In this document: positions 35,161 to 48,141 of the stretch, piece after piece | Layout of the letters: every line of letters starts with the position of its first letter | Numbering within the stretch: position 1 is the first letter of the stretch | Origin: Metarhizium brunneum | Taxonomy: Eukaryota; Ascomycota; Sordariomycetes; Hypocreales; Clavicipitaceae | Assembly: GCF_013426205.1 (NCBI RefSeq) | Contig: NC_089423.1 | Coordinates: 5,642,001-5,706,000, forward strand | Reading direction: 5' to 3' | Length of the DNA: 64,000 nt | Made by a program: the position numbers and the translations under genes | Notes under the pieces: generated by a model | Told to the model about the DNA's origin: nothing | Databases searched by the model: none | What the model saw: only the letters and a program-made list of their open reading frames with translations

Positions 35161-38100
35161 ATGACTGTGCCGTTCCGGGTCAAGGCTCTCTATGAGTACA
35201 GCTCGCCACATGAAGATGATCTCAACTTCGATGTTGGCCAAATCATCACTGTCAACGAAGAGGAAGATGACGATTGGTATGGGGGCGAATACGTTGATGA
35301 CCATGGCGTGAAAAAGGAGGGCATTTTCCCTCGCAACTTTGTTGAGAAGTTCGAGCCTACTGCCCCTCCCCGGCCGACGAGATCACGTCCCAAGAAGGAA
35401 CCCGAAGCTCATATGTCAGAGGATGTTACTGCTCCGGCACCAGTACCGCCTGCTCCAGTTCATGAGCCGGAGCCGGAGCCCGAAAAGGAAGAAGAACTCC
35501 AACATGGACCTGAACCCGTTGAGGCCGAGCGCTCTGTCCCCGTCGTCCCGGTGCCAGTGACAGCCAAGCACTCGGAACCGGCTCTTGTGAAGTCTCACGA
35601 TGCTACTACAGCACCACCAGCTGGCCCAAAACAGGCTGAAGCTTCAGCTCCAAAACCCAAATCTGGTCCTCCTCCGGTTTCCGAAAAACCGGCGAGCAAC
35701 TCATTCAAAGATCGTATCGCCGCGTTCAATAAACCAGCGGCACCACCTGTCGCTCCATTCAAGCCTACTGGCTTAGGCGCGAGTGGCGGCACGTCTGGAT
35801 TTGTGAAGAAGCCTTTTGTCGCACCGCCTCCTAGCCGCAACGCATACGTACCGCCTCCGCGAGAGAAGCCGACCACGAATATCTATCGTCGCGAAGAAGA
35901 TCCCGAGATCAAGGAGAGGCAGGCCGAGGCTCTGGGTCAGGCGGAGGTAGCCGGATTGGTTCCAGGCGAACAGTCTCAAGAAGCCGGTGCCGAGGATGAC
36001 CAGCCTAAGCCTACTAGCTTGAAGGAACGCATTGCTTTGCTTCAGAAGCAGCAAATGGAACAAGCCCAGCGCCACGCTGATGCGGCTGCTAAGAAAGAGA
36101 AACCAAAAAAACCAGTAAAGAAGAAGCCCGAAGCCCCTCAGAGTGAGGCAGATGTAGAAGCCGAAGAAGGATCTCTTTCGGCTTCGTTGGAACGGGTCGA
36201 ATCTAGAGAAACCGAAGTCAGAACCAGAACTTCGACAGATGATACCCATGCTAGAGCACCTCTACCAAGACGCAGGTCTTCCAAGGGTCCTACAGCGGAT
36301 GAGTCGCACGATGGCAACGAGGCCGATATGTCTGGTGCTGGTGACACAACGGAGGGCCATGATGATACTACCGAGCGTGAAGATAATGAGGAAGTGCTAC
36401 GACATGTTCAGCGCGTTCCAGCGACATCTACCGCGACTGCACCTGGACTCCATCGCGAGACTGGGGAAGCAAATGAAGAAGGAGTGGAAGCTGGAGAGGA
36501 GGAGTATGAGGAAGAAGAAGAAGTCGACCCTGAAGTTAGGCGCAAAGAAGAATTGCGGGCTAGAATGGCAAAGATGAGTGGTGGCATGGGCTTCCATGGC
36601 ATGTTTGGTGCTCCGATGCCACCCATGGCTAAGGCTCCGCCTAAAAAGAAGACCGTCAAAACTGGGGAAGCGTCAGGAGCCGATGAAGATATTCAGGAGA
36701 CGGCTCCCCGTCCGGCACCACCAGTCCCGACTCCTATGGCCCTACCCGGCATGGGCAGCTCTGTCGCTCCCAGCCGAGGCCATCCAGCTGACGAAGAAGA
36801 GGAGGACGCTGATGGTGATGAAGCCACTCCAGTTCAATCAAGGATTATGCCTCCTCCAGTCCCTTCACGGGAACAGGAAGTAGATTCTGGTGACGAGGAA
36901 GAAGATGAGGCAACGACCCCGGCGCCCATTTCCGAGGTGTCTTGTATGTAGAATCACCATCTATATGATGGGCAAGTAAAAGCTAACGATTGTGCAGCTC
37001 CTCGTCGAGATATAAGCGGTCCTCCGCCTATTCCTGGTGGTCGGCCAGCACCTCCTCCATTACCTACAGAGTGTAGGTGTTGCTACTTTCAAACTTCTCT
37101 TATTTGTTCATCTGTGCTAATATGTTCCAGCCCGGGCACAACCCCCGCCACCCCCAGCTGATATCAAATCCCCTACAGAAGGATCTGAATCAGATGATGA
37201 GCTTTCCGGAGGAGCAAGAGAAAAGGACTTGGAGCAGACTAGCACTCAAAACAGACGTCTACCTCCAATGCCACCAGCACCCACCTCTCTCCCCCCCAGA
37301 TCGCCACCGCAGTCTCCTCGCGGAGACGACACTTTAGGGCAATCTCCTACAACTGTCGCTGGCAAGCGAAGTAGTCGACCACCACCTCCAATTCCCGGAT
37401 CGGCACCGGCACCTCCGCCAGCTTTGAGCCGGCCTCCGCCGCCTCCGCCGCCTGGTGGTTTGAGTCGGCAGTCAACAGCAGATATTCCTCCGCCCACACC
37501 AACACGCCCCCCACAGGCTGGTGAGGAGGAGGATGAAGAGGTTACGGAATATGACGGCGACTATGATACTGATATTGCTTCCAGTGTCCCCCACAAGGAT
37601 GCCCTAAAGTCACACGCTCGAGACTCAAGCGCCGAGGATAACACCCTTACGTCGCCAATTCGGGACACCGCTCCTAATATTCCCCCTCCTATTCCATCTG
37701 CCACAGCGCCTCGAGCTGTCCCACCTCCTATTCCTAGCCAACCGCCTCCGGATCATAAGCGACGCTCGGTGGATGTTCCTCGCGGAGCTCCACCTCCCCC
37801 TCCGAAGGAGGCGGCTCCTACTGCAGTTCATGACGCAGGAGATTATGATCCATATAGCTATTCTTCACCGCCGCCACCTCCTCCAATGGGATCCAGTTAC
37901 GGCCATAAAACACCAAAGATTGACGAAGAAAATGTATATTTCTCTGGACCATCATCTCCTACTGAACGCCGAGCACTGCCTTCTGCACAACCGCCTCGGC
38001 CTAGCAACAAACAGTCAATGGATATTCCAAGAACAAGCACAAGCAATAGGAGATCTATGGATATGCACCGGCCTTCTGTTGAATCAGATTTCATTGCGAA

Positions 38101-38860
38101 CGACGTTGACCTTGCAGTGCAAAGTGGATGGTGGAAACAGGCGAATCAAGTCCCGCCTGTCTTCCAGGGACGCAAAGACATTCATTTTGAAAGCGAAGAG
38201 ACAACTACAACTAACCAGGGCTCCAAGACAGTCATCACGCGGGATGTGTTTGTTCTCTTCCAAGATTATTCACAGACTGTGGTTACCGTCCGATACAACC
38301 CATATGATGCGTCAGATGTAGAGCTGGAGCAAAGACACGAGCCACCCCCGCGATCCCTTCGTCAGGACCAGATGGAGGAGTTTTATGAACGTTATGGCAG
38401 ACAAATCTCGGAAGCTGCCACGGCCAAAAAGGACACGGTCGTTAGTGATGGCACGCCTCAGGGGTTTGTCATGGAGCTACTTCGACCCCTGAGTGGTGCC
38501 CTCCCGCCTGTCGGCACACGTTCATACGGTGCGCTGGTCTATGCCAACATGGCCAACGCATCTACTCAACAGCAAGACGTCATCCGAGCAGGAGATGTCA
38601 TTTCATTCCGCAACGCCAAGTTTCAGGGCAAACATGGACCCATGCACGCCAAATACTCGACGGAAGTTGGCAAGCCGGATCACGTTGCGGTAGTTGCTGA
38701 GTGGGACGGGACAAAGAAGAAGGTTCGTGCGTGGGAGCAAGGGCGGGAGAACAAGAAGGTCAAGATGGAGAGCTACAAGCTGGACGACCTGAGGAGTGGT
38801 GAGGTCAAGATTTGGAGAGTTGTCCCTCGTACGTGGGTTGGCTGGAACATCCAGCCGTAG
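35161..38860 (+). CDS. BBC1: SH3-domain actin patch protein Bbc1
   Basis: Scaffold of cortical actin patches that binds type I myosins and tempers Arp2/3 activation. Three exons (35161-36943, 36998-37072, 37131-38860), all joins phase 1, give 1195 residues. An N-terminal SH3 domain spans about residues 5-63 (VKALYEYSS, EDDDWYGGEY, GIFPRNFVE). The middle, about 70-920, is Pro/Glu/Lys-rich with many poly-Pro runs, coiled Glu/Lys segments and KERIALLQKQQ-type helices. The C-terminal Bbc1 domain, about 940-1195, is well folded and conserved (SGWWKQ, FVLFQDYSQT, HGPMHAKYS, KIWRVVPRTWVGWN). The start codon begins the SH3 directly and has no in-frame ATG upstream. The middle exon of 75 nt carries only proline-rich sequence. 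Confidence 0.93.
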
Positions 38861-41800
38861 TGGAGCTGGAGAACAAGTCGCTTAGGATGGCTGCCCGAAG
38901 TCCAGGTAAACGTTTGGACGGACAGCCGGCCAAATTAAGGGGCGAGGACTCGAGGACTCGGTGATGGGATTGGCATACTACAAAATTGAGGATGTATTGT
39001 TGATTGGTAAAACCTGACCGAGTAGCCGTATCGAACACTGACGTTTTGTCTCGCATAGCATAGTTCTTAGGACCTTCCCGTAGGCCACGGAGTACGTACA
39101 TAATTCCGCAATTCAGCTCTGCCCTGTCGTTCATGTACACGAAGTATCAAGGCCCGTCGTCTGTGAAGACGGCAATTGACCAATGACGAGGTCACGGATT
39201 ACGCATTGGTCATGTTCCATTTTGGGCATCAACGTCCACGCCAGGAGTGCATGTGGGCAGAGCGATGGTGCATGACGCACCCGAGATGACGGGACAAGAC
39301 CTGTTCAAATTAGTGAAGAGAGCGGTGCTCAGAGAGGAGAGGCTGCATTATCGGAGCGATGGCGGGCTACCGTTTCATGTCCGTCGTCGCATACAGTGCA
39401 TGGCACATTGCCACCGTGAGGGAAGAGGGTCCCGTGACGAGGGCTGCGTATGTACATGTGTACTTGGGCATGCAGGTGCTGCGGGGTTTACCGTGGAATT
39501 GGTTTGATTGTGTGCTTTGCAACAAAAAAAAAAAAAAAGCGAGGGCATTTTTCGTGGCATGGGACACGGTGAGAGTTGAAGGTGACAATAGATACAAATG
39601 CGCTGGATTTAGACGAGCCTTGCTCTGCGCGAGGCGGCGGGCTGCGATATATCATCTTGCGCACGAGGGCGTGGGAACGTAGATTCGCTGCTTGTTTGAT
39701 GCTACATGTGTAGTTACTCTTTTGTAGTCGAGGACCTGGACGATTTCCCAACCACCCATTTTGCGAGAATAAAAGGGACGATGCTGGCGGGAGTTATGAA
39801 CGTGGGCATGCCTGGGTATATCGATTGGTCGCAATCATCGGTCCTCTTCAGACCACCAAGATGCCGGCCAGGTGCCACCAGACTTCACACGCAAGTTCAA
39901 TGTTGCAACAAGGAACCCTACGGGGGGTGCGTAAGTATGCCGGAGCATCATAGTTGCCATTGGTCTGCGAATCACCTCGCCGCGACCCAATGGGATAGGC
40001 CGCGACACGCCGCAACGCGGAGGAACGAAGCGAGCACGAGGCGAGCAGCCAACCAGAACATTGAAGCGAATCAGCGTCCGACACGAATTACACCACCTGT
40101 ATACTGCCTACTGGTGGGCGTTTGAGTATGGGCAGGTGGAGGCGTCATGTTCAATTCAGTCTGGTGTTGGGTTGTAAGGCACCAAGCAGGGCATTGGCTC
40201 GGACACGCAGAGAATACGAGTGAAGTGATTTGAAATGAGGATTTAATTGACTTTGCCAAGGCCAGACGTCTTGTTAGACGGCGTCGTTGCTCCGTACGCA
40301 CTCGCGACCTGACATTTCGATCAGATTAACCAGCAGACAGTACTGAGGGATCAACACCTGCCCTCTGGTCGTCACACGTCGCGTATACATACTGGCATCA
40401 GATGATGCATGCAAAAGTCTTGCGCCAGGCGATTGACCCGCTAATTGTCGATGCCATGCTGAACGTCATGACAACATGACACAACACCTGTCAAGCCTCT
40501 TGGGTGAAGAGGATTAACCTCATCTATGTCCAAAGTTTGGTGCAAATAATGTGCCAAGTGAGTCAAGGCCAAAATAGAATGCAGACTTTGACGCATGCAG
40601 GCAGCAGTGGAACATCAGCTCGAGACTCACTGGAGTATGCACTCATTGACCTGTTGTGACTGGCCGTCGATCCAAGGCATCGAACAAGGTCCGTCCCTCG
40701 ATTCCATGACATGGCTGAAGTGTGAAAGGACCTTGACCGAGTGCTGAAGTCATCTGCGGCCTGTATATGTCACGAGACAAAGGGGATTGATGATGCATGC
40801 TTCGCACCGTGGCGCGGTTGAATCCGGTTCGCTCTCCCTATTTCAACACGATGCGCGAGAGCCTGCAAATGATTGCTTGTTTCCAGGAAAATGCTAGAAT
40901 TGACGAATAAATGCCAAACAGCCACTGCAACATGCATGTCTCGCAAATGTCTAAGACTGTATTTCCAAAACCAACTGTTGTCGTTCATCATGACAGATGT
41001 TCAAGTGCCGTCTGGTGGCAGTGCACCACAAAACACTCTGGAAGCAAAATCATCTCCAGGCTGACACCGCATCGTAGTCATCACCCATGAAACTTGCTGC
41101 AAAAGCTGACACGGGAGACGCTATGGCTTTGTCGCCGAACCCGCTGACGCATGCTGTTGGCCACTTTGGTGTTTCTTTTCGGCCGCTGTGGGCAGTTCTG
41201 GTTAGGTGCCCAGCACTATTTTGAAGCTAACACTCGTTGGTGTGTGCGGAGATTTGGAACAGTGCCCGATCCTTGGCTTATTCTCCGTGGCCAACAAGGA
41301 ATTGTACTGGTACTAGTAGTAGAAAAGCGCATGGCTGCTGGATCATCCAAAATTCTCTCCGTCATGTCGGCTGAAGGAAAAACGGTGGTGGTTACACTCA
41401 AGGGCCACCAAAAACATTTGGCCATGACTTACCAGATACGGGCCTTCTTTTTCACGTTGGACGGTAATACTGATCTGAGGCATTTTGTCGGCTTTGTGGG
41501 AGTCCCAAGACTGAACGTCACGCTCGGTTGCTCCGTGTATGTAGACCCAGGCTGCTAGGCAGAAACTGCGAGGGGACAACCACAAGGTTAGTATTACCCT
41601 GGACTGAGGGTATCGGAGGCGATTCAAGTGTACGGAGTAGTGGCTGGCCAAGGCAGACAATTTTAGGGATGATGACTCTTCATGAATGCCAAGGACAGTC
41701 AGTATGGAGCAAGTGAAAGTCGTTGTTCCAAAACGGTCCCGCCCACAAGCAAGTTTGTCAGGTTCGGCCTGTGCTAGCAATGCGCCTGATTCTCTCAGAG

Positions 41801-43491
41801 GCATTTTCATCGCCATCTGCTTGGATGATTCTTGCTCCTCATCTCGACCTTCTCTTTACAGTTTCACGCGCAGAAGGGACCAGTCTGTAGTTGCACGTCT
41901 GCCGCGGGTGTGTTCGGGCCACTGACGTCGCCAACAGCCGACGATGGGGTGATACGCTTCTGTGGCATGTTGCTTTGCAGGGAACGACGTTGGGAGCCAA
42001 AAGTACTTCAGTAGCACCGGTCAGCCTTCATGTGGAAGGCCAAGTTGCCAGCACTATGAGGCGTCCACGTAATGCAGCCGCGAATGATAGGCTCGGCTCA
42101 GCCCGAGGCTCGCTAGACGAAGCATAATCGATTACTCCCGAGGCCGCGTTGCCACTGCTGGTTGTTGGATGAACCGAACACCCCTCTGGCCCCCGTGTCA
42201 ATCGGTCGGCCTGGTGGCGTTTGGAGTTGTTTTAGCGTTCCTGCCGCTGATTCACCAAGAGGACATAGAGCTTCTATGTCCCCAGACATGAACGCAGAGC
42301 GCTCTGGTCGTGAACACTAGGGGCTGGTGGTGAGCCTCGCAGCCCACCTGCTCAGCCTCCCTTTGACGTAGCACTTGAGGCTATTGTTTCCCCATTTAGG
42401 GCATACATGTCGGTCTTTCGGCGTTTGTCTGAGCAGAAGCTGTGCAGTAATCCACTAAGGAAACGTGGGAACTGAAGAGTTAGCCACTGCTTTGAGCAGT
42501 TGCGGCAGCTATTGTGTGGCAAAGAGCTGGGTGGCCGACAAGCCCGACCATGCCGATGCCGGGCTTTTGTGTACACGTCCGATCGAATGGATTCCTTTAT
42601 GCCTGTTGAGGATCAGCTCTTTGCAACGAAATCTGAGGCAAGACGCATCCATTCATGGCCACCCACTTTACTGAGGCGTGTTGAATGTGCAGGTGATGAC
42701 TGAGACGACTACCCAACTGGACTCTCCGCCAACACACCAGACATATCCAAGGGGTAGCAGCAGGATACAGAGGAGACTCAGTGCAGGGTCCCCATTGGGA
42801 GCACTCCGGGATCCTTGTGAGTGCTGGCGGCATTTTCGAGGCTGATGCATGGAAATGCCCAGATCACACTACCGCCGTCCATGTCCACCCGACGCCCACG
42901 CCAATGCCCCGGAGCGTGGTCTGAATTCCTCACGCCACACCCCCGGTCGACTCACCGCGACAGACGAAAAAAGGCCGACAAGGACGACGACGCGGCGGTT
43001 GTCCGTTTGAGTGGCTTTGGTGTTTGTTACTAGGGTTGGCCGGTGTTTTTTTCTCGGGAGCCAAGGTGTGCAAGGTTCTTGCCTTTTTTTGCCGGGCGGG
43101 AACAGAGTACGAAGTATGGGGTCCTTGCTGCTTTCATGTCCATGTGAGAAGGAGGTGTCCATCTTTCAGGCATGTTCGCGACTTCCCGGTTTTGTAGAAC
43201 GTATATCTCGAGGCTCCCCTTCCCCAGCCATCCCCATTCATTCCGTATTCACCCATCCCATAGATGACAAACACATTTACATTATTCCACTTCCACTTCT
43301 ATTCACAGTTTTCTCAACTCCAATCCCACCCAATTCAAAGTTGCTTATTCTTTCGGTCAACCGTGGATCCTATCCGTCTCGCCTGCACGACGCTGGTAAA
43401 AGCTTTGGTTTGAACAATACCTCGACCAGCACGCCGACTGTTTCGCCTCTTGATACTGCAACTTTCGACTGAGTGTACTCGTTCAATTTAT
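38861..43491. other. 4.6 kb gene-poor stretch
   Basis: No gene could be supported. It holds a 15-A run at 39524-39538, TACGGAGTA-type words at about 39087 and 41631, and several overlapping open frames under 160 residues. One plus-strand frame, 41151-41558, starts with a hydrophobic stretch but resembles nothing I know and is opposed by a longer minus-strand frame. The last 300 bases are pyrimidine-rich and probably the leader of the next gene. Confidence 0.5.
39524..39538. repeat. Poly(A) run of 15
   Basis: Uninterrupted A run in the gene-poor stretch after BBC1. Confidence 0.85.
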
Positions 43492-45155
43492 ATGACGACC
43501 AAATCACAACACCTAGGGCATCGCAGAGCATTGGAAGCACCTAGGACTATGCCCGACCCATCATCTTCACGACTCTCGTATGGCTCATTAGCTTCTTCCT
43601 CACGAGACAGCGAGCTCTCAACTTCATATGTTCTTTCAAGGACAGACCATGCCGCCTCGACGCATAGCCAAGAATCCACCACCACCAGCGCAGACCGAAG
43701 GCAGAGGCATGAAGACCACGACGAAATTGACCCTCCACGTCGCCACGGCAGACAACAGGAGAGGATGCGACAAGAGGAGGAGCCTGAGTTGCCACAACCT
43801 AGCATCACTTACTTCCCACCCGAGCCTTCAGATTCTACGCTCTCTGTCAATACATATGACACTAGATTCTCTGAAAATGATACGGGCCATGAGTGTGGCG
43901 GCCATGACGACGATTTATTCAACTATGAGCCGGAGCCCGTTCGTCTACAAGGGCCCGATGATGCCTCTATCCCGCCCGTCCTCCCTCCTTACCGTGCGGG
44001 GCCTACTGATCCAACAGTCAAGCCGTCAGATCCTCGCACCTTTAGCTATTTATTCCCCTCCATGAATCGTCTATCTATTCGACACGACGACACTACCCCA
44101 GACGGAAACATGAATCTTCGCGTGGAGACGGTAGTTGTGCCTGGTTCACTTATCGGCATTGGCCAAGGCTCTGTTCTAGGTTCTCACCGTAGACCTGTTA
44201 CTGTTCAGCTCTTCCATCTCCGCATGTACGATTTAGTCAATCGAGAGTTTTCGTTCCGTCGCCATTGCCGCGACTCTGGCAGGGAAGTGTGCGTCTCTAA
44301 ACGTGCCTACACCAAGTCATCTGGCATTTCACGTGGTGCCCTCCATCAATCTGTTTCCTCGGCTCTTCGATCTGTCAAGGCTCCTTTCCGCCGATCAAAT
44401 GCTTCCAACTCGTCCTCCTGTTCCCTCAAGGCTCCCTCGGGTTCGCGGCGCCCCTCCACAGCAAGCACCATGACTGCCAAGTCATCGGCATCGATAGGCT
44501 CCGGCACCGACGTTTTGGACAATTCGTCTAGCCTCCTGGCCGTCAAACCTCCATCAGAGTTTTTAATTCCTACCGATTCTATCAAGCTTGAATTCAGCAA
44601 TTATGCCCGCGTGGAGGTTTCTCGCCGCAGTTCAGGGCGCTACGAGTTTGAGTGGTGGGGCCACAAGTATACTTGGAAGCGAGCCGTTGACAAGATGCTG
44701 AATACCTTTTCTTTCCATCTCGTCCGCGATGATCAGGAGGAGCCGGTAGCCCATATCGCACAGGAGATACGAAGTCCTAGCCAAATCGACGATGAAGATA
44801 GCGCTGGTGGATGGATCCCGCCTTGCTATATGTGGATTAGTGACCAATCTACCATTGAAGCCATGACGGATGTAGCTGAGTACGTCTATGCCTCTTTTGC
44901 TTTGATTATTTGTAACCGTAAGCTAACTTTTCCAGTGCTATTGTTTCTACAGGCCTCATCACTTTAGTGGACGATTGCATTCGTGAACGCTGGCAATCCA
45001 AGAAAGCTATTTCCGGTTCGGCCCCGCTCCGGCCCGGGGAGCCCCACTTCGGCACCGATACTCTCCCACAATCCTTTAGCCGCGGGCTGTTTAGCCGTCG
45101 CGGACAGAAATCCAGCAAACCTTTCCGATTTGGAAAGCAGATTACTGTATATTGA
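43492..45155 (+). CDS. Unrecognised protein with folded C-terminal half
   Basis: Two exons (43492-44879 and 44936-45155) joined in phase 2 across a 56-nt intron (donor GTACGT, branch GCTAAC) give 535 residues. I do not recognise the family. Residues 1-185 are Ser/Glu/Arg-rich and probably disordered. From about 190 the sequence looks folded: alternating hydrophobic strands (VQLFHLRMYDLVNREFSFRR, EVCVSKRAYTK), a Ser-rich linker near 290-360, then SIKLEFSNYARVEVSRRS, YEFEWWGHKYTWKR and FHLVRD. The second exon supplies a hydrophobic IVSTGLITLVDD helix and a basic tail. The strand pattern, with paired signals like FRRH..GREVCVSKR and YEFEWWGHKYTWKR, recalls the tubby/LURP-one beta-barrel fold; this is inference from pattern only. 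There is no signal peptide. The first ATG of the frame was chosen. Confidence 0.75.
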
Positions 45156-45898
45156 AAATACTACAGCAAAGGACTATCTAGCGAAAGGGAAATGTTTTAG
45201 TTTGTCTCATGTGTTATATATTACACAGTATTTGAGGCACAGCATGAAGGCATGAGCAATGTAACTAATCCGGCGTTGAAGCGTTTTCGGGGACTATGAA
45301 TTTTGCATTTGGAGATTTAGCGCGACTTATATAATGCGTGCGGCATTTACAATATATTATCGACATCCTATAATTATAATATTACTAGACGCCTCCAGGA
45401 CGAGGCTGAATTATAGGGATTACATTTATTTGCTTGCAAGTTTTTAATTGCTAATCTTGCTAGTATTTAACGTATCGCGATGTGTGTACTCACGGTGTAT
45501 TACGTGGCCTTATATAATATTATACAACGCTTACACGACGTGTTTGCCGGGAACCGTAATAAACCGCAGAATATACTATAAACGCATCGCTTCACGTTAA
45601 ATACTAACATGACTGGTGGTTGAGAACTAGCAAGGCAATAAATATAGTTTTATAGTCTCTCCAGCCTAATAACAGAGGTTTTTTTCTTTAAGAAAAAACA
45701 CTTGATAATGATATTACTATATATAATAGTCACATATTTCCCATGCTCCCATGTGTCACTATACGTTTTGGCGATCAATCGTGCTGCAATCATCTTATAT
45801 TGTATAATAGCGTTAATCATTCATCATTCATCTAAAATCTAATACCACCCCCCCAGATCCCCAAGCCCCGTAATCTCACCGACAAAACCAAGCCTCCG
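45156..45898. other. AT-rich island between two 3' ends
   Basis: Markedly richer in A+T and TpA than its surroundings, with runs such as TATAATTATAATATTACTA near 45370 and ATATATAATAGTCA near 45720, and stops in all frames. It lies between convergent genes. The composition fits a remnant of a repeat mutated by RIP, but no terminal repeats or coding relic were recognised. Confidence 0.5.
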
Positions 45899-48141
45899 TT
45901 AGCCCTCCCACGCCGTCCCGCCCAACCAACTGCCAAAATCCAACTTCATCAACAACCTATCAACCCCTCCTACACGGCACGGCACATACCCTCTGTCTTC
46001 ACCTTCATCGTCTACTAGTCCCTGCCCATCCCATTCCGCCAAGAATGTGGCGTCGCTCTCCAAGTCTCTTAATGTTGAAACCACATCGTTTATTCCTTGT
46101 TTTACTTTTAGTTGTATATTGTGCAGCGAGCTGAATACTTGTGATTGCTCGCGCTCAAGGTCGACAAAAGCATCTACTACGCCAGCATCGTGCTCGAGGT
46201 CGAGGGATGTGAATAACGAGTGCAGACGGTGGATGTGTGTGACGAGGTGGTCGATGTGTTGGAGGAGGGCGTATAATTGATCCGTGAAGGAGGCTTGAGT
46301 AAGGAGGAGGCGGTGGGTGAGGGTGCGGAGATAGAGCGTGTGCGCGGTGGCGAGGGTTTGCGGATCGTGAGAATGCTGGCTTGGAGGTTGGGAGTGATGG
46401 TGGTCAATGGGGGTAGCGTGACCAGAGCGCTGTGGCTGTGAAGGGATGAGCCAGGCGTGGAAGTCGTCCCAGAGGGTTTTCACGATTTCCGTCTGGAAGT
46501 AGGCTTCTGTCTCGGCAAGGAAGAATATGGTAGCGCTGGCGGTGGTCCATGTGCTTCGGAGCAACCAGGAGCGGTCGGACCAGCGCTCTCGGAGGGTGAC
46601 GGCGTCGTCAGATGCGCCGCGAGGGGCAGGGTAGTGGCGTCGAAGGGAGGTGATTTTCCATAGGCCAGTGAGGCGCATGTGCGCGCGGCGAAGGGAGAGG
46701 AGGTATGCGTTTATAGAGGAGTAGAGCTGGAGGTCGGACGGGGAGATGACCATGTCTAGTGGCGAGGGTAGGTCGAGGCTGAGCATGGCTGGGACGGAGA
46801 AGAGCATGTTGCGGAAAGGGGAGGCGGCGAGGACATTTGCTGCTTGGACGTCTAAGCCTCTTCCGGTGACGAGTGCGGCTGGAGGTTTGGACTTTGTAAG
46901 ATGGAGTTGTATCAGGCTTCGTGCAAGTTCGAGCTGGTCGTCCTCCTCGGCGTGTTGGCCCTGCATGGAGACGAGCACAGCCCACGTCCTATTCAAAACC
47001 GCAGCGACTTCACCGTCCTTGACAGTGATGTTTTTCAGGCCATCATCCTTTTCGTACGCGAGATTGCCTGCTCTTCGCCAGCGATTTCTAACCCTTTCGT
47101 CTGCTTCGTGGGTGAGGGCCATGGCAAATTCGCCCCGACCAAGGAGGAAGAAGTCCCGGAGGAGCTGGATCATTTCTGAAACTCTGGCGAGTGGAAGCAT
47201 CTTTTGCAAAGTGTTTTGCGACAGGGAAGTGCGAATGGCCTTGACCGCCTTGGAAAACTCGGTGTTTTCTAGCGGTAACGTTAGGGTTGATAATTCTTGG
47301 AGCTTAGCAGATACATGTGCTACTCCGCCTGATGACGAGCTGGTGTTGTTCATGGCGCGAACATGGTTGAGTGATTTGCCGATGAATATCATGGATGCTG
47401 CTGTTGCTCCTGTGACAAATGACGGCAGACAGTTCTCAACACAAACATAATCCTGCCGACAGTCAGTCTCTGTAATAGCAGCCCAAGGTACGCAAAAGGA
47501 TAGCTTCATGCCTCTGGAGAACCATGCAGCTTTTGCACAAAGAAATCATCAGCCCCAAAACTGGGCAACCTCCCGTACAGCACCCATGCGGAAACCTGCT
47601 TCAACCATGCCGTCTCCGCGACCTTGACCAGACTCTCTGCTGTAGCAGCCACGTCCTGATATCCACTCTGCAATTCGTCCCTCAATCGGTCAATCAATGT
47701 TGACCCCCTACACGAACTCCCATCTGTATTCTTAGCCAGGATGAACTGTACCGTGTCCCATAGCCACTCTAACCGCCTCGTCCACTGCTGAAATTCGCCC
47801 ATGATGGCGGTCAATGGCACGATATTATACGCCCCCACCCAATCAGCGTCATTTCTCAGTATGCTCTCCTCTACTTGCAGGACCTTTCGCTGGAATGCAG
47901 CCAGATGGACGGAACTTATAGCCGTGGCGACAGCTCGACATATCGTCGAAGAATGCGTCGTGGAGATTTCGGTCGAGTAGGCAATGAGGTTGGTATTCAG
48001 GTCGCTGATGTGTCTGGCAGAGGAGAGGAGCTGTCGTTCGGGGGGTGTTATGCCTGCTAGAGCGTCTGCTTCGGGCGACGGAGGTGTATGAAGGAGAGGA
48101 GATGGGTGGCCCGAGAGGGAGAGGAGGATTTCGTGGAGCAT
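45899..48141 (-). CDS. Gamma-tubulin complex component, GCP4-like (Spc97/Spc98 family)
   Basis: Part of the gamma-tubulin ring complex that nucleates microtubules. The N-terminus MLHEILLSLSGHPSPL is the hallmark start of GCP4. Later segments (WVLYGRLP, DDFFVQKL, ENCLPSFV, FIGKSLNHV, FLLGRGEFA, DMVISPSDLQLYSSINAYLLSLRRAHMRL, LWKITSLRR) follow the order of the GRIP1 and GRIP2 modules. The reading frame changes near 47470-47525. I propose a 53-nt intron, 47522-47470, joining phase 1 (exons 48141-47523 and 47469-45899, 729 residues). Its donor GTTCTC is weak. An alternative 86-nt intron starting GTGCAA also restores frame, and a true one-base frameshift is not excluded. Low-complexity His/Gln/Ser stretch near the C-terminal third. 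Confidence 0.83.

Noticed and set aside
41151..41558. 135-codon plus-strand frame with a hydrophobic start
   Set aside because: Looks faintly like a secreted protein, but a longer minus-strand frame overlaps it. There are no family motifs and no supporting splice structure.
46746..47450. 234-codon plus-strand frame inside the GCP4 region
   Set aside because: Antisense shadow of the conserved gamma-tubulin complex coding frame.
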